A stretch of 64,000 nucleotides of DNA from the NCBI GenBank assembly GCA_964007475.1, contig OZ023274.1, positions 37,875,860 to 37,939,859 of the forward strand, written 5' to 3'. The notes under the pieces were generated by a model that saw only the letters and a program-made list of their open reading frames with translations, was not told the origin of the DNA and ran no database searches. Position 1 is the stretch's first letter, and every line of letters starts with the position of its first letter. The DNA is from Hybos culiciformis. Taxonomy: Eukaryota > Arthropoda > Insecta > Diptera > Hybotidae. Made by a program: the position numbers and the translations under genes. Below are positions 24,483-34,699 of the stretch, one piece after another.

Positions 24483-26847
24483 CATAGCATATCTATACCA
24501 GCATATTAAGTATAATTTATTAGAATTTGCTTCCAATTGTATATAAAGAATCAAAAAATATTATTTTATTTTATAACATGATTAGATTTAGATAATTTCA
24601 AATCTATATGTTTCATTATTTTTATTACACGACATAAACTGTAATAATTATCATTTAACTTGATTTTAATCACCATATCTATTTTACTTATTTTTTTTTT
24701 ACAGAAACAACATAAAAGCTAAAATGGAACTTAATTATAATAATAATAGTAAAAATAATAATAATAAGTCCTTTGGGTGATTAATGGGTACAATTTTTTT
24801 TTTTTTAACTTTTTAAGTCATTTTTAATTCATAGATTTATAAAAATAAAAATAAAATAATAACAAATTTTCTTTTAAAGGTTAAAAATTTAGAGTGGACA
24901 AACGATAATCTGTTAAATAGTTTTATTAGTAAGTTGATCGCGAGAAAAGACTCAATCCCTGAACGCATTTAAGAGGTATAAACGTCAGGATTTTTTTTTT
25001 TAGAATATATGTCGAATTAATTTAATAATATGAAAAGTTTCGATAATTAAAGTGCGGTTAAACGTCAATTATTAGAAAAACCTGCATTATTATTTTTATT
25101 GTAATAAAAATTAATTAATAAGAAATCTACGGACATTAAACTTTTAATTTAATTAATTTATTTATAATATTGGTTAATTCAACTAAATCAAAGCCGATAT
25201 ATTTAGACAAGCAGGTCTGGGACTATAAATACAAATTATATTTATAGTAGTATGATTTAAAGAAAAATTTTCGAATAGTATAGTTAATTTAATTTACTTT
25301 TTGTTAAAATATAATTTCAACAAATGAATTTATTTTGTCCAATTTCCTACTTTTTTAAGCATAACCGACGTGTTACATAAGTATTTACATATTATTGCAT
25401 TGTTGATTCCGAATATAATTTTTGTACCATTTTTTATTGCAAACTAGCTAGTATTTAACCTTCGTGATATACCTCTTTGAAGGACTAAATTGTTGGATAT
25501 AAAGTCGCCGTATTTTATTTTAAGATTATGGAATCCTTTAATTTATATATTTCTATAAACACATTTGACTCTAATATAATAAGTTATGTATAAAATAACA
25601 AACAGAAGATGTAAAGTTGTTTGGAGCTTGAGAGCCTTTCATTCAAGCTTAGTCATTAAGATTTAACAAAGTCTTTTAGGCTTATCAGAAAATGTATATA
25701 ATAATTATAAAAGTATGGAAAAATGATGTACGCCAGCTAACGTACGCTAGCTGACATTTCATTTTGTTTATTTTTGTATGATTATTATGTAGGTATTTAA
25801 ACTTTATCTACATAACATTATACTTATAAACAAGACAAATTATTTTCATTATCATTTATTTATGTAAATATTCTTTTTATCAGATTTTATTAATTTAATA
25901 TTTAACTGCTGCATGCTATGTAATTAAAATTTGCAGCTATTTCGCTTAAAGGCGCACACAATAAAAATATCAATTATTTCTCCATTTTATTTATAGGTAC
26001 ACATAATATTATATTTTTTTAAATAATTTTATAAACTAAAAACCTAATAATATTATACATATATATAAAAAAAAAAAAAAAATTTAGATTTAAATGATCT
26101 AAACATTATTAGATATGTAATGTACAGATTTACCTTTCATCTAAATGCATAATATATTATTATATATGTGTGTACAGTACAGAAGTAGAGAGCATAAATC
26201 AAACTTCAGCAATAATTGTAGAACAAAAAGTACAACTAATCAATCAAAGCAAGGTCTTTAACACCAAATTCGATTCGGTTTTTAAAAATATTTTAGTTCC
26301 ACAATTTCTTTTCTATGAAGAAAATATAGTTTTTTTTTTTAATAATTTAAAACTTTTTTTAATATATTTTATTTTTAAAATAATGGACAAAGAAATTAAA
26401 AAAAAAATCGTTTGACATGAACATGGAAAAAAAACATAAATATTGCAGGTATTTCTTTATATAATATCTTATCTAAGTTTATTAGTTCCAACTGGGACAT
26501 AAAAATGACGATTAATGTAATGCTTTTTGTTAATTGAAATATTTACTGTCATTTACATGTGTATTAATTTTTTTTTTATTTCTATTTATATGGTTTTTAT
26601 AGTTTTTATTTAGTTTTAATATATTTATTTGTATAAATAATTTACATATTTTTATAATAAAAACATAAATCGCTTAATATATCTTATGAAGTTGATTTTG
26701 TCCACGTTTCTCTTTAAAAATATTCGTTATGATTATTTTAAACCTTATAAACACAATTCTGGACATTACCTTTAATAATTGAATTGCACTTAGTTTAATG
26801 TAGGGATAACAATTTTCAACGATTTACGAAGGTGAACAGAATTTATT
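24483..26847. other. AT-rich stretch, minor repeats only
   Basis: A 14-base tandem pair lies at 25728-25755 (GTACGCCAGCTAAC then GTACGCTAGCTGAC). An 81-codon open frame at 26170-26415 starts with a plausible-looking stretch (TEVESINQTSAIIVEQ) but ends in AT-driven Phe/Ile/Lys codons, and no domain or convincing splice pair is seen. Confidence 0.5.
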
Positions 26848-26855
26848 GAAACACT

Positions 26856-27590
26856 CAGAGGCGGATCTACCTATACGCTAATGAAGCTGCAGCTTCAGGC
26901 CCCTAAAAGAGGACTCAAAACCAAAGTACATTTTAGAGTAAATAAAACAAAATTTGTTATAATAATTACTACAATTTCCTAGAATATGTTAATAGGTCTA
27001 TTTTCGTTTTCGATGTGATACTAAAGTGATGTGAAAGAAAGGTCCGATCTTTATAAAACTTTAAAGTCGGCTGAAATATGAAAGCTTTTTACTATTTTTT
27101 TTTTCAAAAAAATAAATACAGAGAAAACAATTTATTGAAAGTTTTCAGAAAATTACTCAAGTATCACTCCACTTCGAAAACAAAAATAGGCCCTTAGGTG
27201 TACGTGATACACCACTATAATATTTAAAAAACTGTAATAATATATTTAAATTTAAAAAAATACAATAAACATAATACTTGTCTTGACATTTGTTCCATTT
27301 TTTATTAGGATTATCTGTTAAGCAGGTAAGGTTCAAATCGAATCTTATACGATTGAGATTTTAATTGTTTAAAAATTCTAGGAAACTTTTTCAATTCTTA
27401 AAATGTCTGGAATTATTTCTATTTTTGTTTATTTAAATTTTTTGTTCTTGAGTTAAAATTATTTATGTATGTATATGCATATGTATTTTTTTAAGTTTTT
27501 CTTAACATTGGTTTTAAAAACAGATAATGGACTTTGGAGGCCCCGAAAATAACTAAGCTTCAGGTCCCGAAAAACTAAGATCCGCCACTG
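26856..27590. mobile_element. hAT-type non-autonomous element (735 bp)
   Basis: The ends CAGAGGCGGATCTACC (26856) and AAGATCCGCCACTG (ending 27590) are inverted copies. CAGTGGCGGATCT-type termini are characteristic of hAT elements. A perfect 8-bp target duplication, GAAACACT, flanks it at 26848-26855 and 27591-27598. The subterminal motif GCTTCAGGCCCC (near 26892) is mirrored as GCTTCAGGTCCC near 27558 in direct orientation. No transposase fragment was recognised inside. Confidence 0.88.
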
Positions 27591-27598
27591 GAAACACT

Positions 27599-29182
27599 TA
27601 TACCTTCTTCAGCGATTTACGAAGGCTGACTCCAAAAATTATTAAATGTAGAAAAATTAAAGAACATTCAATTAATACTAATGTTTTGTTTACTTTTATT
27701 GAAAATAGTTGAATAGAAATGCTAATGACATTTACATTCCCATTAAACATTAATACATAAATATATATAATGTACTTGTTGGCGATATAAAATACATAAA
27801 TACAGTCTTATAAATACTAGCAAATAAAATAGTTTAAATTATGTCCTAGAATAGAAGGCTGTTCTTGAATTTATGTTGTACATGTCTGTGAATGTTATAA
27901 AGTTTTAGTATTAATAGCTATTGGGAAATACGTTACCATTATAGTTTTTATTCTTAACGAGACAAGAACTAATATAATTTTTTTGATTTATTTATTGAAC
28001 TTCTATTTAAAAAAAAGTAAAATTTTAAAAACCTAGTTTTAGTTTGTAATAAAAAACCAGGAATAGTAATTTTTTAATATACCAATTAATTGGCTGATAT
28101 GTAAATCCAATTATAATGTTTCGAATTATAAAACGAAATAAATAATTTCTGCCCAAATTTAGTTTAAAAACATTAAAATAAAATATAATAATATTTTATT
28201 AGAAAAATAATAAAATTTTACAGTGAAATTAATATTGTAATTAAAAACATATATAATTATATATCAAAACTTAATAGAATTTATTATTATATAATTGCAA
28301 TTTTTTGTATTATGTATATGTTATGAAAAAAAAATGTGGCATTAAATCTAATTGTATTCAAAAAGATAATATAGTTTATATGTAACATAAATATCTTTTT
28401 TTTTTTTATTAATAAATAATAAGTAATAATTGTGCAGATTAAGTAATAATTGTACAGAATAAATAGAATTCAAAATTCATATAATATATATATTTTATAT
28501 TTTTCCTGCTTCTGAAACCTTCTCAAAAAATAAAAAGGTTTTTATATGTTTGTGATATTTACATCTTTCACTTTCGGAGGTCGCTTGAGAAATAAATTTA
28601 TGTGCATTTAATAGTTTTCAATTGCATGAATTTGAAAACAATAATGATTTTCAATTACACTTTTAATTGAATCACGATAAAACCTTAAGGTATAAAAAAA
28701 ATATATATAGAATATTATAATATAATATATATATTGTTTTCTTCCAAGTTAAAGAAGTAAGATTTTTCTATTTTATAAATAAAGTGCATATAAATATATA
28801 TGCATATAACTATGTGCAATATTGTCTATTTCATTTAAAAGAATAAAAAAAAAAGAAAAAATTGTAATTTATACACGTAAATAGTAATTTATAAATATTA
28901 AAAGTCACCCTAAAGGGATTTGATTTATTGGTGCATATGATATCTCTGGTCAGGCTATGAATTTATATATCGTAATTTAATTTTTATTAGCCAAAAAATT
29001 TGAAATGAATATTTTGTGAAATCATATTCAGTATTGAGTTGAGAAATAATGTACAATGTTGACAACATAAATTCACTTTAAATAACCATTAGTTTGCATT
29101 AAGTATTAATCACACAAAATTCTCCTAAAATTTAATATATTTCATTATAACTCTGATTTTGGTGGGGTCAAACAAAAATTGA
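27599..29182. other. AT-rich non-coding stretch
   Basis: No gene. A 20-base unit, AAGTAATAATTGTGCAGATT, is repeated almost exactly in tandem at about 28421-28460. Confidence 0.55.
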
Positions 29183-29253
29183 GTCATAAAGTCAATTGAC
29201 GTTATGACACTTTGTAAAAGTTATACAAAGTCAATGAGACCTTATGTCTCATT
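29183..29253. repeat. Three consecutive short hairpins
   Basis: GTCATAA (29183-29189) pairs with TTATGAC (29202-29208) around the palindrome GTCAATTGAC. ACTTTGTA (29209-29216) pairs with TACAAAGT (29224-29231). AATGAGAC (29233-29240) pairs with GTCTCATT (29246-29253). The stems are 7, 8 and 8 bp and follow one another almost without gaps. The function is unknown; this could be an old transposon end or a structured RNA. Confidence 0.6.
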
Positions 29254-29409
29254 TGATATGCTAGTGATAAGCTCATAGGATCAATTTGTAGCTTTTAAAA
29301 ATTTTTCTTTTAAAAAACGAGAAAATTAATTGACTTTAAGTCTCTTTAAGTTTTCGACATCTACTTAAAAATTTTGTACTTTATACGTCGTATATAATAA
29401 GGGAGAGGG

Positions 29410-30292
29410 CTGGGTTGTGGGTCGGGTTTTGTTTTTTTCTCTAAGTCATAAATTAGCAAAATAAAGTATGTAGTGTTAACATTGTTGGAAAGCTTATGTT
29501 CTTACACAACTTTTCTCCGAAGAAAGTATAGTGATTCTAAAAACTAAAAAAATGATGTGACCATTTTTGTGAGCAAATGAAAAAATGCAAAAAAAGATTG
29601 GATCGGTTGTGGGTCACCTAGAAAAACCTAATTAAAATGGAAAAATATGAAGTAAAAGCTCGATGAATATCAAAAATATTAATTTTTATTAATTTTAGAA
29701 GCCTCCAATAACAAAAATAATTTCAAAAAGTGACAGTTTTCAATAATAATAATCATCAATTGAAAAAAGAGATATGACTAACAATATAAAAACATGCATT
29801 AAAACACTGGTCAAATCAGATAAAACACTTTACACACTAACGATATTTGACACTTACATACGCTGTATATGCTACACAGTGGAAAAAAATGATGGCTCAC
29901 AACCCAGCCAATCGCTGACCCACAAGCCACAACCTAACCATGACGTTATTTTGAAAGACGACGAAAAAAACTTTTTTTTAACATACGATCACAATGCCAT
30001 TACCAATTCGAAAAATATAAGATTTAAACCAAATGTTAATGCATTCAATTCACCTTTAACGATTCATTTACACAACAAAATGGAACTTTGAAAAAATCTT
30101 AAAATCTATTTTTCTATCGATTTTCATAAATGGTGTATGCAGCTTTGTAACAATACGTTCATTCACTTCGGTGTTCACTTAAAAACTAGCTTGTGTCAAA
30201 ACAAAAATTTGATAGTAGTTAAATTCGCCATTTTTACTTTGCATGACGGAAAAAATTAGCTGGCTCACAACACAGCCCGACCCACAACCCAG
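29410..30292. mobile_element. Non-autonomous transposon with 17-bp TIRs (883 bp)
   Basis: CTGGGTTGTGGGTCGGG at 29410-29426 is repeated as its exact reverse complement at 30276-30292. The same core recurs inside: CGGTTGTGGGTCACC at 29604-29618 (left orientation), and at 29894-29938 a segment with CTCACAACCCAGCC plus GACCCACAAGCC (right orientation). The right end also holds CTCACAACACAGCCCGACCC. This nested arrangement looks like subterminal transposase-binding sites. A 105-codon open frame (29774-30091) lies inside but resembles no transposase I recognise and partly translates the internal repeat (SQPSQSLTHKPQPN). No clear target duplication was found, so the superfamily is undecided. Confidence 0.75.
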
Positions 30293-33200
30293 AGGCAGAG
30301 TCTATTAACAAAACTGTGTGCGATTGCAACGAATTTCAAATAAAAGTTTTTTTTGAAGAAGTAAAATAAAATGATTGATTATGATTGATTATGATTAAGA
30401 TGGTTAATTTGATGGAAAGTTTTTGATCAAGTCAAATGATTAAATACCGATTTGTTTAATGAACAATAAAATAAAATTAAAAATAATAAAATATTTTTAA
30501 GCAATCAACTAAAATGTAAATAATAAAATTAACCATTATTGCCTATTAAATCGTTTCGATCCTTGATTAGGAATTTATGATATTATTAATATTTAATAAA
30601 ACTATAAAAAATATATAACTTAATTAACTTAAAACTGCACCGAAAAATTTTAATTTATGATGATTAACAATGAACTCTAGTGTAGCAAAAGAGCATCGAT
30701 CGTCATGTCCCAAAAATCTTGAGTAAAAATTTCGAAACTTTTCATTAAGTTGTGTTTTGTTTTTTCGAAAAGGCGCCGAATGCAATTATTAGTATATAAT
30801 TTTGTAAAAAATAAAGATCAAGACATTATTGAAATCTGAATATTTCAATTCAAACTAATAGAGGGATAATTTTTTTTAAGTTTTTAGACGAATCTGAACA
30901 AATTTGGAAACTACATAGACCAATGAAAAACATAGAAGATTTAGTAATACCTAAATTTGAGAAAGAAAAAGTCTTTCTGAAATTTATATGTTTTTTGTAT
31001 TTTGAATTGTGTAGTTATCACGTAGGGAAAACAATCTTTCAATAAATAACGATACAATCTATATTTTAAAATAAAAATCTTAATTTTAATTTTGAAATAT
31101 TATTACCGCATATAGAGATAAAAATAATAATATTAAATTAAGAAAAATAGTTGATTTGGAAAACGAATTTGTATAATATTAAAATTCTTGTGAATGCATT
31201 TAACCATTAAATGGCTCAAAGTTGATTACTTCAAACATTTCCCTTTTTTTTTAAATTTGTTTATGCAATGCTACACCAATCACTAGTCAAAATTCTATTA
31301 ATGTTAATATTGATGAAATTATTGCAAAATATTTTTATGTTGATAAATCTGTATGTACGCTATGTATACTTTTGTAATATTCAAATTACAAAAATATAAA
31401 ATTTTATACATGTGATATTTTTTTTATTTTTTTTTTTAAATTATGTGTTTACTTTTTTTTTTTTATTATTTTACTATAAGATGATATATTTTTTTCAATT
31501 AAATAATTTTGTTTTGCTAATAATAAATTTATCCCATTCATAGATATCAAACATAGTTCAGATATTTTACATTAAAGACATATCTTGGAAAAATCATGTA
31601 CAAGTAAATCTGTGCACAATAAACATAACTTAGAATTAAATAAAAGGAAAAAAAATAATATAAACAGAAGAATAGTTTACAAATTTTATAATATGGAATT
31701 ATAAATGTTAAATGTATAAATATTTTTAATATAACATTATTAATGATTATTTGATAATGCGATTAAAATGTTAATTAAATTAAAGTCGTTTTATTTAAAT
31801 AAAAAATTGTCAAATTGATTTCTTCTTTAAACCAATTATTAATTAATTGTAATATTAAAACGAGTTTTAATTAAAAATAAATATTCTAAGTTAATTTTAT
31901 ATAGTTAAAGGTAAAATTGCTTTTAACTAAAGATACATTTCTTGACCTATATTAGTATTTATATCAATTGTAGTTAACAGATCTGAACAATTTTAGTAAC
32001 ATTTAAACATTTTTATTATAAGTATAGGTTTATAGTTGTATTATTTTTACATTAAAAGTTTTAAGTTTTTTATTTACTATAAATTTAGGATAAGCCTAAA
32101 TTGGTATGACCTTAATGGGATATTAGTTAAAAGTTTTTTTTTGTCTTTTTATTCAATTTTCGGTTTTCTTAACATATTTAACTAATTAACAGTCATTTGG
32201 ACATCCTTAAGAAAAGATGATCCCAATGGAAACGGGAAACTAAAAAATAATAATAATAAAAGTAAGTAAAACAGCATTACCATTCGAAAAAAAAAAAAAA
32301 AAAAATTAATGCACCTGCAAAAATTAATTTTTTTTTTTTAATTTTACCATTATTTTTTATTTCGCAGAATGCGAAAAAATAACATAAATTCAAAGATAAT
32401 TTTTCTTTATAGTTTTTTTTTTCTTTACAAATAAATTATTATTTCGAAATAAATGAGTGGGTATGACAGAAGCTGCAGAAATCTGTGTCTACAAGCACAT
32501 GAAGAAGGTTGTATTGTGCACTAACTAACTATATACAGCCAGTTTCTATTATGTTTTTTTTTATGAGGTTATAATTATAAGTATACATCAATTTGTTGTA
32601 ATAAAAAAAAAGAATTTGTTTTGCTTAAAGCTTTAACAATTTTTTATTTTTATTTTTTTTTAATGCAATCAAATTCAAAGAAGTAATAATTGTATTCATA
32701 CATATATTATATATACAAAAAATACGATATGGCTATAAAAAATTTAAATTTGATCAATCAAATATTTTTAATTTTATTAACTAATTCTCTATAATTTATT
32801 TATTTTTTTTTATTTTATTATTTATTTATTTTTTTAGTTAAATTAATAGCTAATGAACTAAGCAAGACGATGTAATTAATTAACAACTAAAATGATTAAA
32901 CAATAAATTTATAGTTGAAGGTACAAGATTGATCGAATTTTATGGTTATATTTGTATTGTGCAACAAACTATAAAAAAATCGCTCAATTTAATGTATAGC
33001 TCTGTACTAAGTACTATCTAGATAATACAACATGTTTTAAAAAATTTAATCTATATTAATAAATAATTAATATTAGTTATGTTTCCGCCCTTTTTTCTTA
33101 AATTTAGATTAAAATATATAAATAAAGATTTTTGCACCTAATGGTTGAATTGATAAATGGAAAATTTTATTTAGGCTTTATAATAAATTTATAATAAAAC

Positions 33201-33590
33201 ATAAAATAATGAAAATTTTATTTAGGCTTTATAATAAATTTATAATAAAACATAAAATAATGAATCAGACCAGATGATAATTTGTATAATAATGTTGATA
33301 AGTCCAAAAAACTAACTTTAGTTCAGTACAACACGATACAAAAAAAAAATATAATAACTACCTTGAAGTGAATAAGGTATAAGATTTTTGATTTAATTAA
33401 AAATATTTTGGTAGTATTACAAATTATTTCTTATGCACATTCCGGCATAAATATATATAAATGAATATTATTTTCAAATTATAACGAATTTGAGCCACGA
33501 TATAGGAAAACCTCTCCAAATTATGTAGGCAAAAACAAAAATTTTACGGAATATAATTTGGATTTTAACATTTTCTAATTCTTTTTCTAG
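30293..33590. other. AT-rich non-coding stretch
   Basis: No supported gene. A GATTGATTAT-type short repeat lies near 30372-30395. A 21-codon ATG frame at 32463-32528 has normal codons but no supporting signal. A 51-bp duplication lies at 33160-33261 (separate entry). Confidence 0.5.
33160..33261. repeat. Two-copy 51-bp tandem repeat
   Basis: The unit starting GAAAATTTTATTTAGGC at 33160 recurs at 33211 and the two copies appear identical. AT-rich and non-coding. Confidence 0.9.
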
Positions 33591-33648
33591 ATTGATTTAT
33601 ACCTACTTTGTTTCTGAAAGTTACAGGCGGTGGCTGGTCGACCCTTAA
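33591..33648 (+). other. Weak terminal-exon candidate
   Basis: A strong-looking acceptor tract ending TTCTTTTTCTAG (33590) precedes 18 open codons, LIYTYFVSESYRRWLVDP, and a TAA at 33646-33648. The island GGCGGTGGCTGGTCGACC is much richer in GC than its surroundings. No homologue or upstream exon is identified, and an eroded transposon fragment would look the same. Confidence 0.15.
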
Positions 33649-34001
33649 ATTTTTTTTATACAATCATACCAACTTAAATTATCATTTTTATTATGTGGTT
33701 CACCGATAATCCGGGTTAAGAATTTTCACGAAATCCGGATTTTTATAATATGTATTGTTTTTCAAAACCCTTTAAGTCAAAATTCTGTTTTCCAAATTCC
33801 GTTATTTTGAAATTGAATCTCAAAATTCTATATTTTAAAATCATAGGATATTCTGTTAAAAAAAAGTAAAATTTTTAATAATATGAAAGTAAAAGGATTA
33901 AAAAAGATGAAAACGTTATATATAGTATAGTGGAAGGAAGAATTAACAATTTGAACAAATGATTCTATTTAAGAAAATTTGGGGAGTGATAAGAAAACTC
34001 G

Positions 34002-34155
34002 AAAAAAAATATATCGAATAAAAAAACCTCGAAAAAAAAAACCTCGAAAAAAAAAACTTCGAAAAAAAAAAACCTCGAAAAAAAAAACCTCGAAAAAAAA
34101 ACCTCGAAAAAAAAAACCTCGAAGGAAATAAAAAAAACTCGAAAAAAAACCTCGA
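34002..34155. repeat. CCTCGAAAAAAAA minisatellite
   Basis: About ten units of CCTCG (or CTTCG/ACTCG) followed by 7 to 10 A, with a period of roughly 15 to 17 bases. It sits next to the MULE remnant, and a lone GCCTCGAAGTTTTTT occurs again at 34740. The minus-strand open frame across it (Phe/Arg/Gly repeats, 33943-34272) is a translation of the repeat, not a gene. Confidence 0.85.
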
Positions 34156-34335
34156 AAAGCCAGAGAGCCGTAAAACTGAAGTTTTTAAGCTAGAGTTATG
34201 TAAAAAAATCAATTTTACGATTTCAATATTTGTTTTACAAACGGCAGAACATAAAAATTTCTTCTGTTCCAAAAAAAAATATATTTTTATTCAAATTTAA
34301 TGGAAAATTAACAAAAAAGAAATTAAAGATTAATA

Positions 34336-34647
34336 TTATAGGCAATGCCTTGCAAAAAATTTAAATGAGAACGATCTTCTCTCTTCAAAAATTTGTAAAA
34401 GAAGTTTCTGCTTTTTAATGTATTGTAGTCTAATTTTCGAGCTTTGTCCCGCATCCAGCCTCAACAACTTAACCATCACCTGCTCTTTTCCGAGCAATGT
34501 TATGAGTCTGTATACCCCCAGGTGTGGCTTGCTAGCTAAAGTTTTAAGTCGCCGGTGCCATGCTTTTACGCTATTTTTCGTCCTAGGCAAATTATGCCGA
34601 AGCAGGTCTGTTACATACCAAAAATTAGGGGCGATACGGCGGGTTTT
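34336..34647 (-). pseudogene. MULE (FLYWCH-type) transposase C-terminus
   Basis: This is the C-terminal end of a Mutator-like element transposase, a nuclear DDE enzyme that in insects often carries FLYWCH zinc fingers. Reading down from 34647 the frame gives KTRRIAPNFWYVTDLLRHN, then LPRTKNSVKAWHRRLKTLAS, then LGVYRLITLLGKEQ and a basic tail ending at a TAA at 34338-34336. The block LPRTxNSVxxWHRR is the family's conserved C-terminal signature (usually LPRTNNSVEGWHRRF). Here NN is TKN and EG is KA, suggesting decay. An in-frame TAA at 34650-34648 cuts it off from any N-terminal part, and no catalytic DDE region or zinc finger is visible upstream. About 103 codons survive out of a family normally several hundred long. 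The plus-strand frame at 34418-34693 is its shadow. Confidence 0.85.
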
Positions 34648-34699
34648 TTATTTTCCTTTTCCAATTCGATTGATAATTTTTTTTTTGATATGAAGTTGT

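Noticed and set aside
32463..32528. 21-codon ATG frame MTEAAEICVYKHMKKVV... with normal composition
   Set aside because: Very short, no splice or promoter support, stop directly upstream; kept only as a note.
33943..34272. 109-codon minus-strand open frame with Phe/Arg/Gly repeats
   Set aside because: It is the translation of the CCTCG/poly(A) minisatellite, which happens to lack stops.
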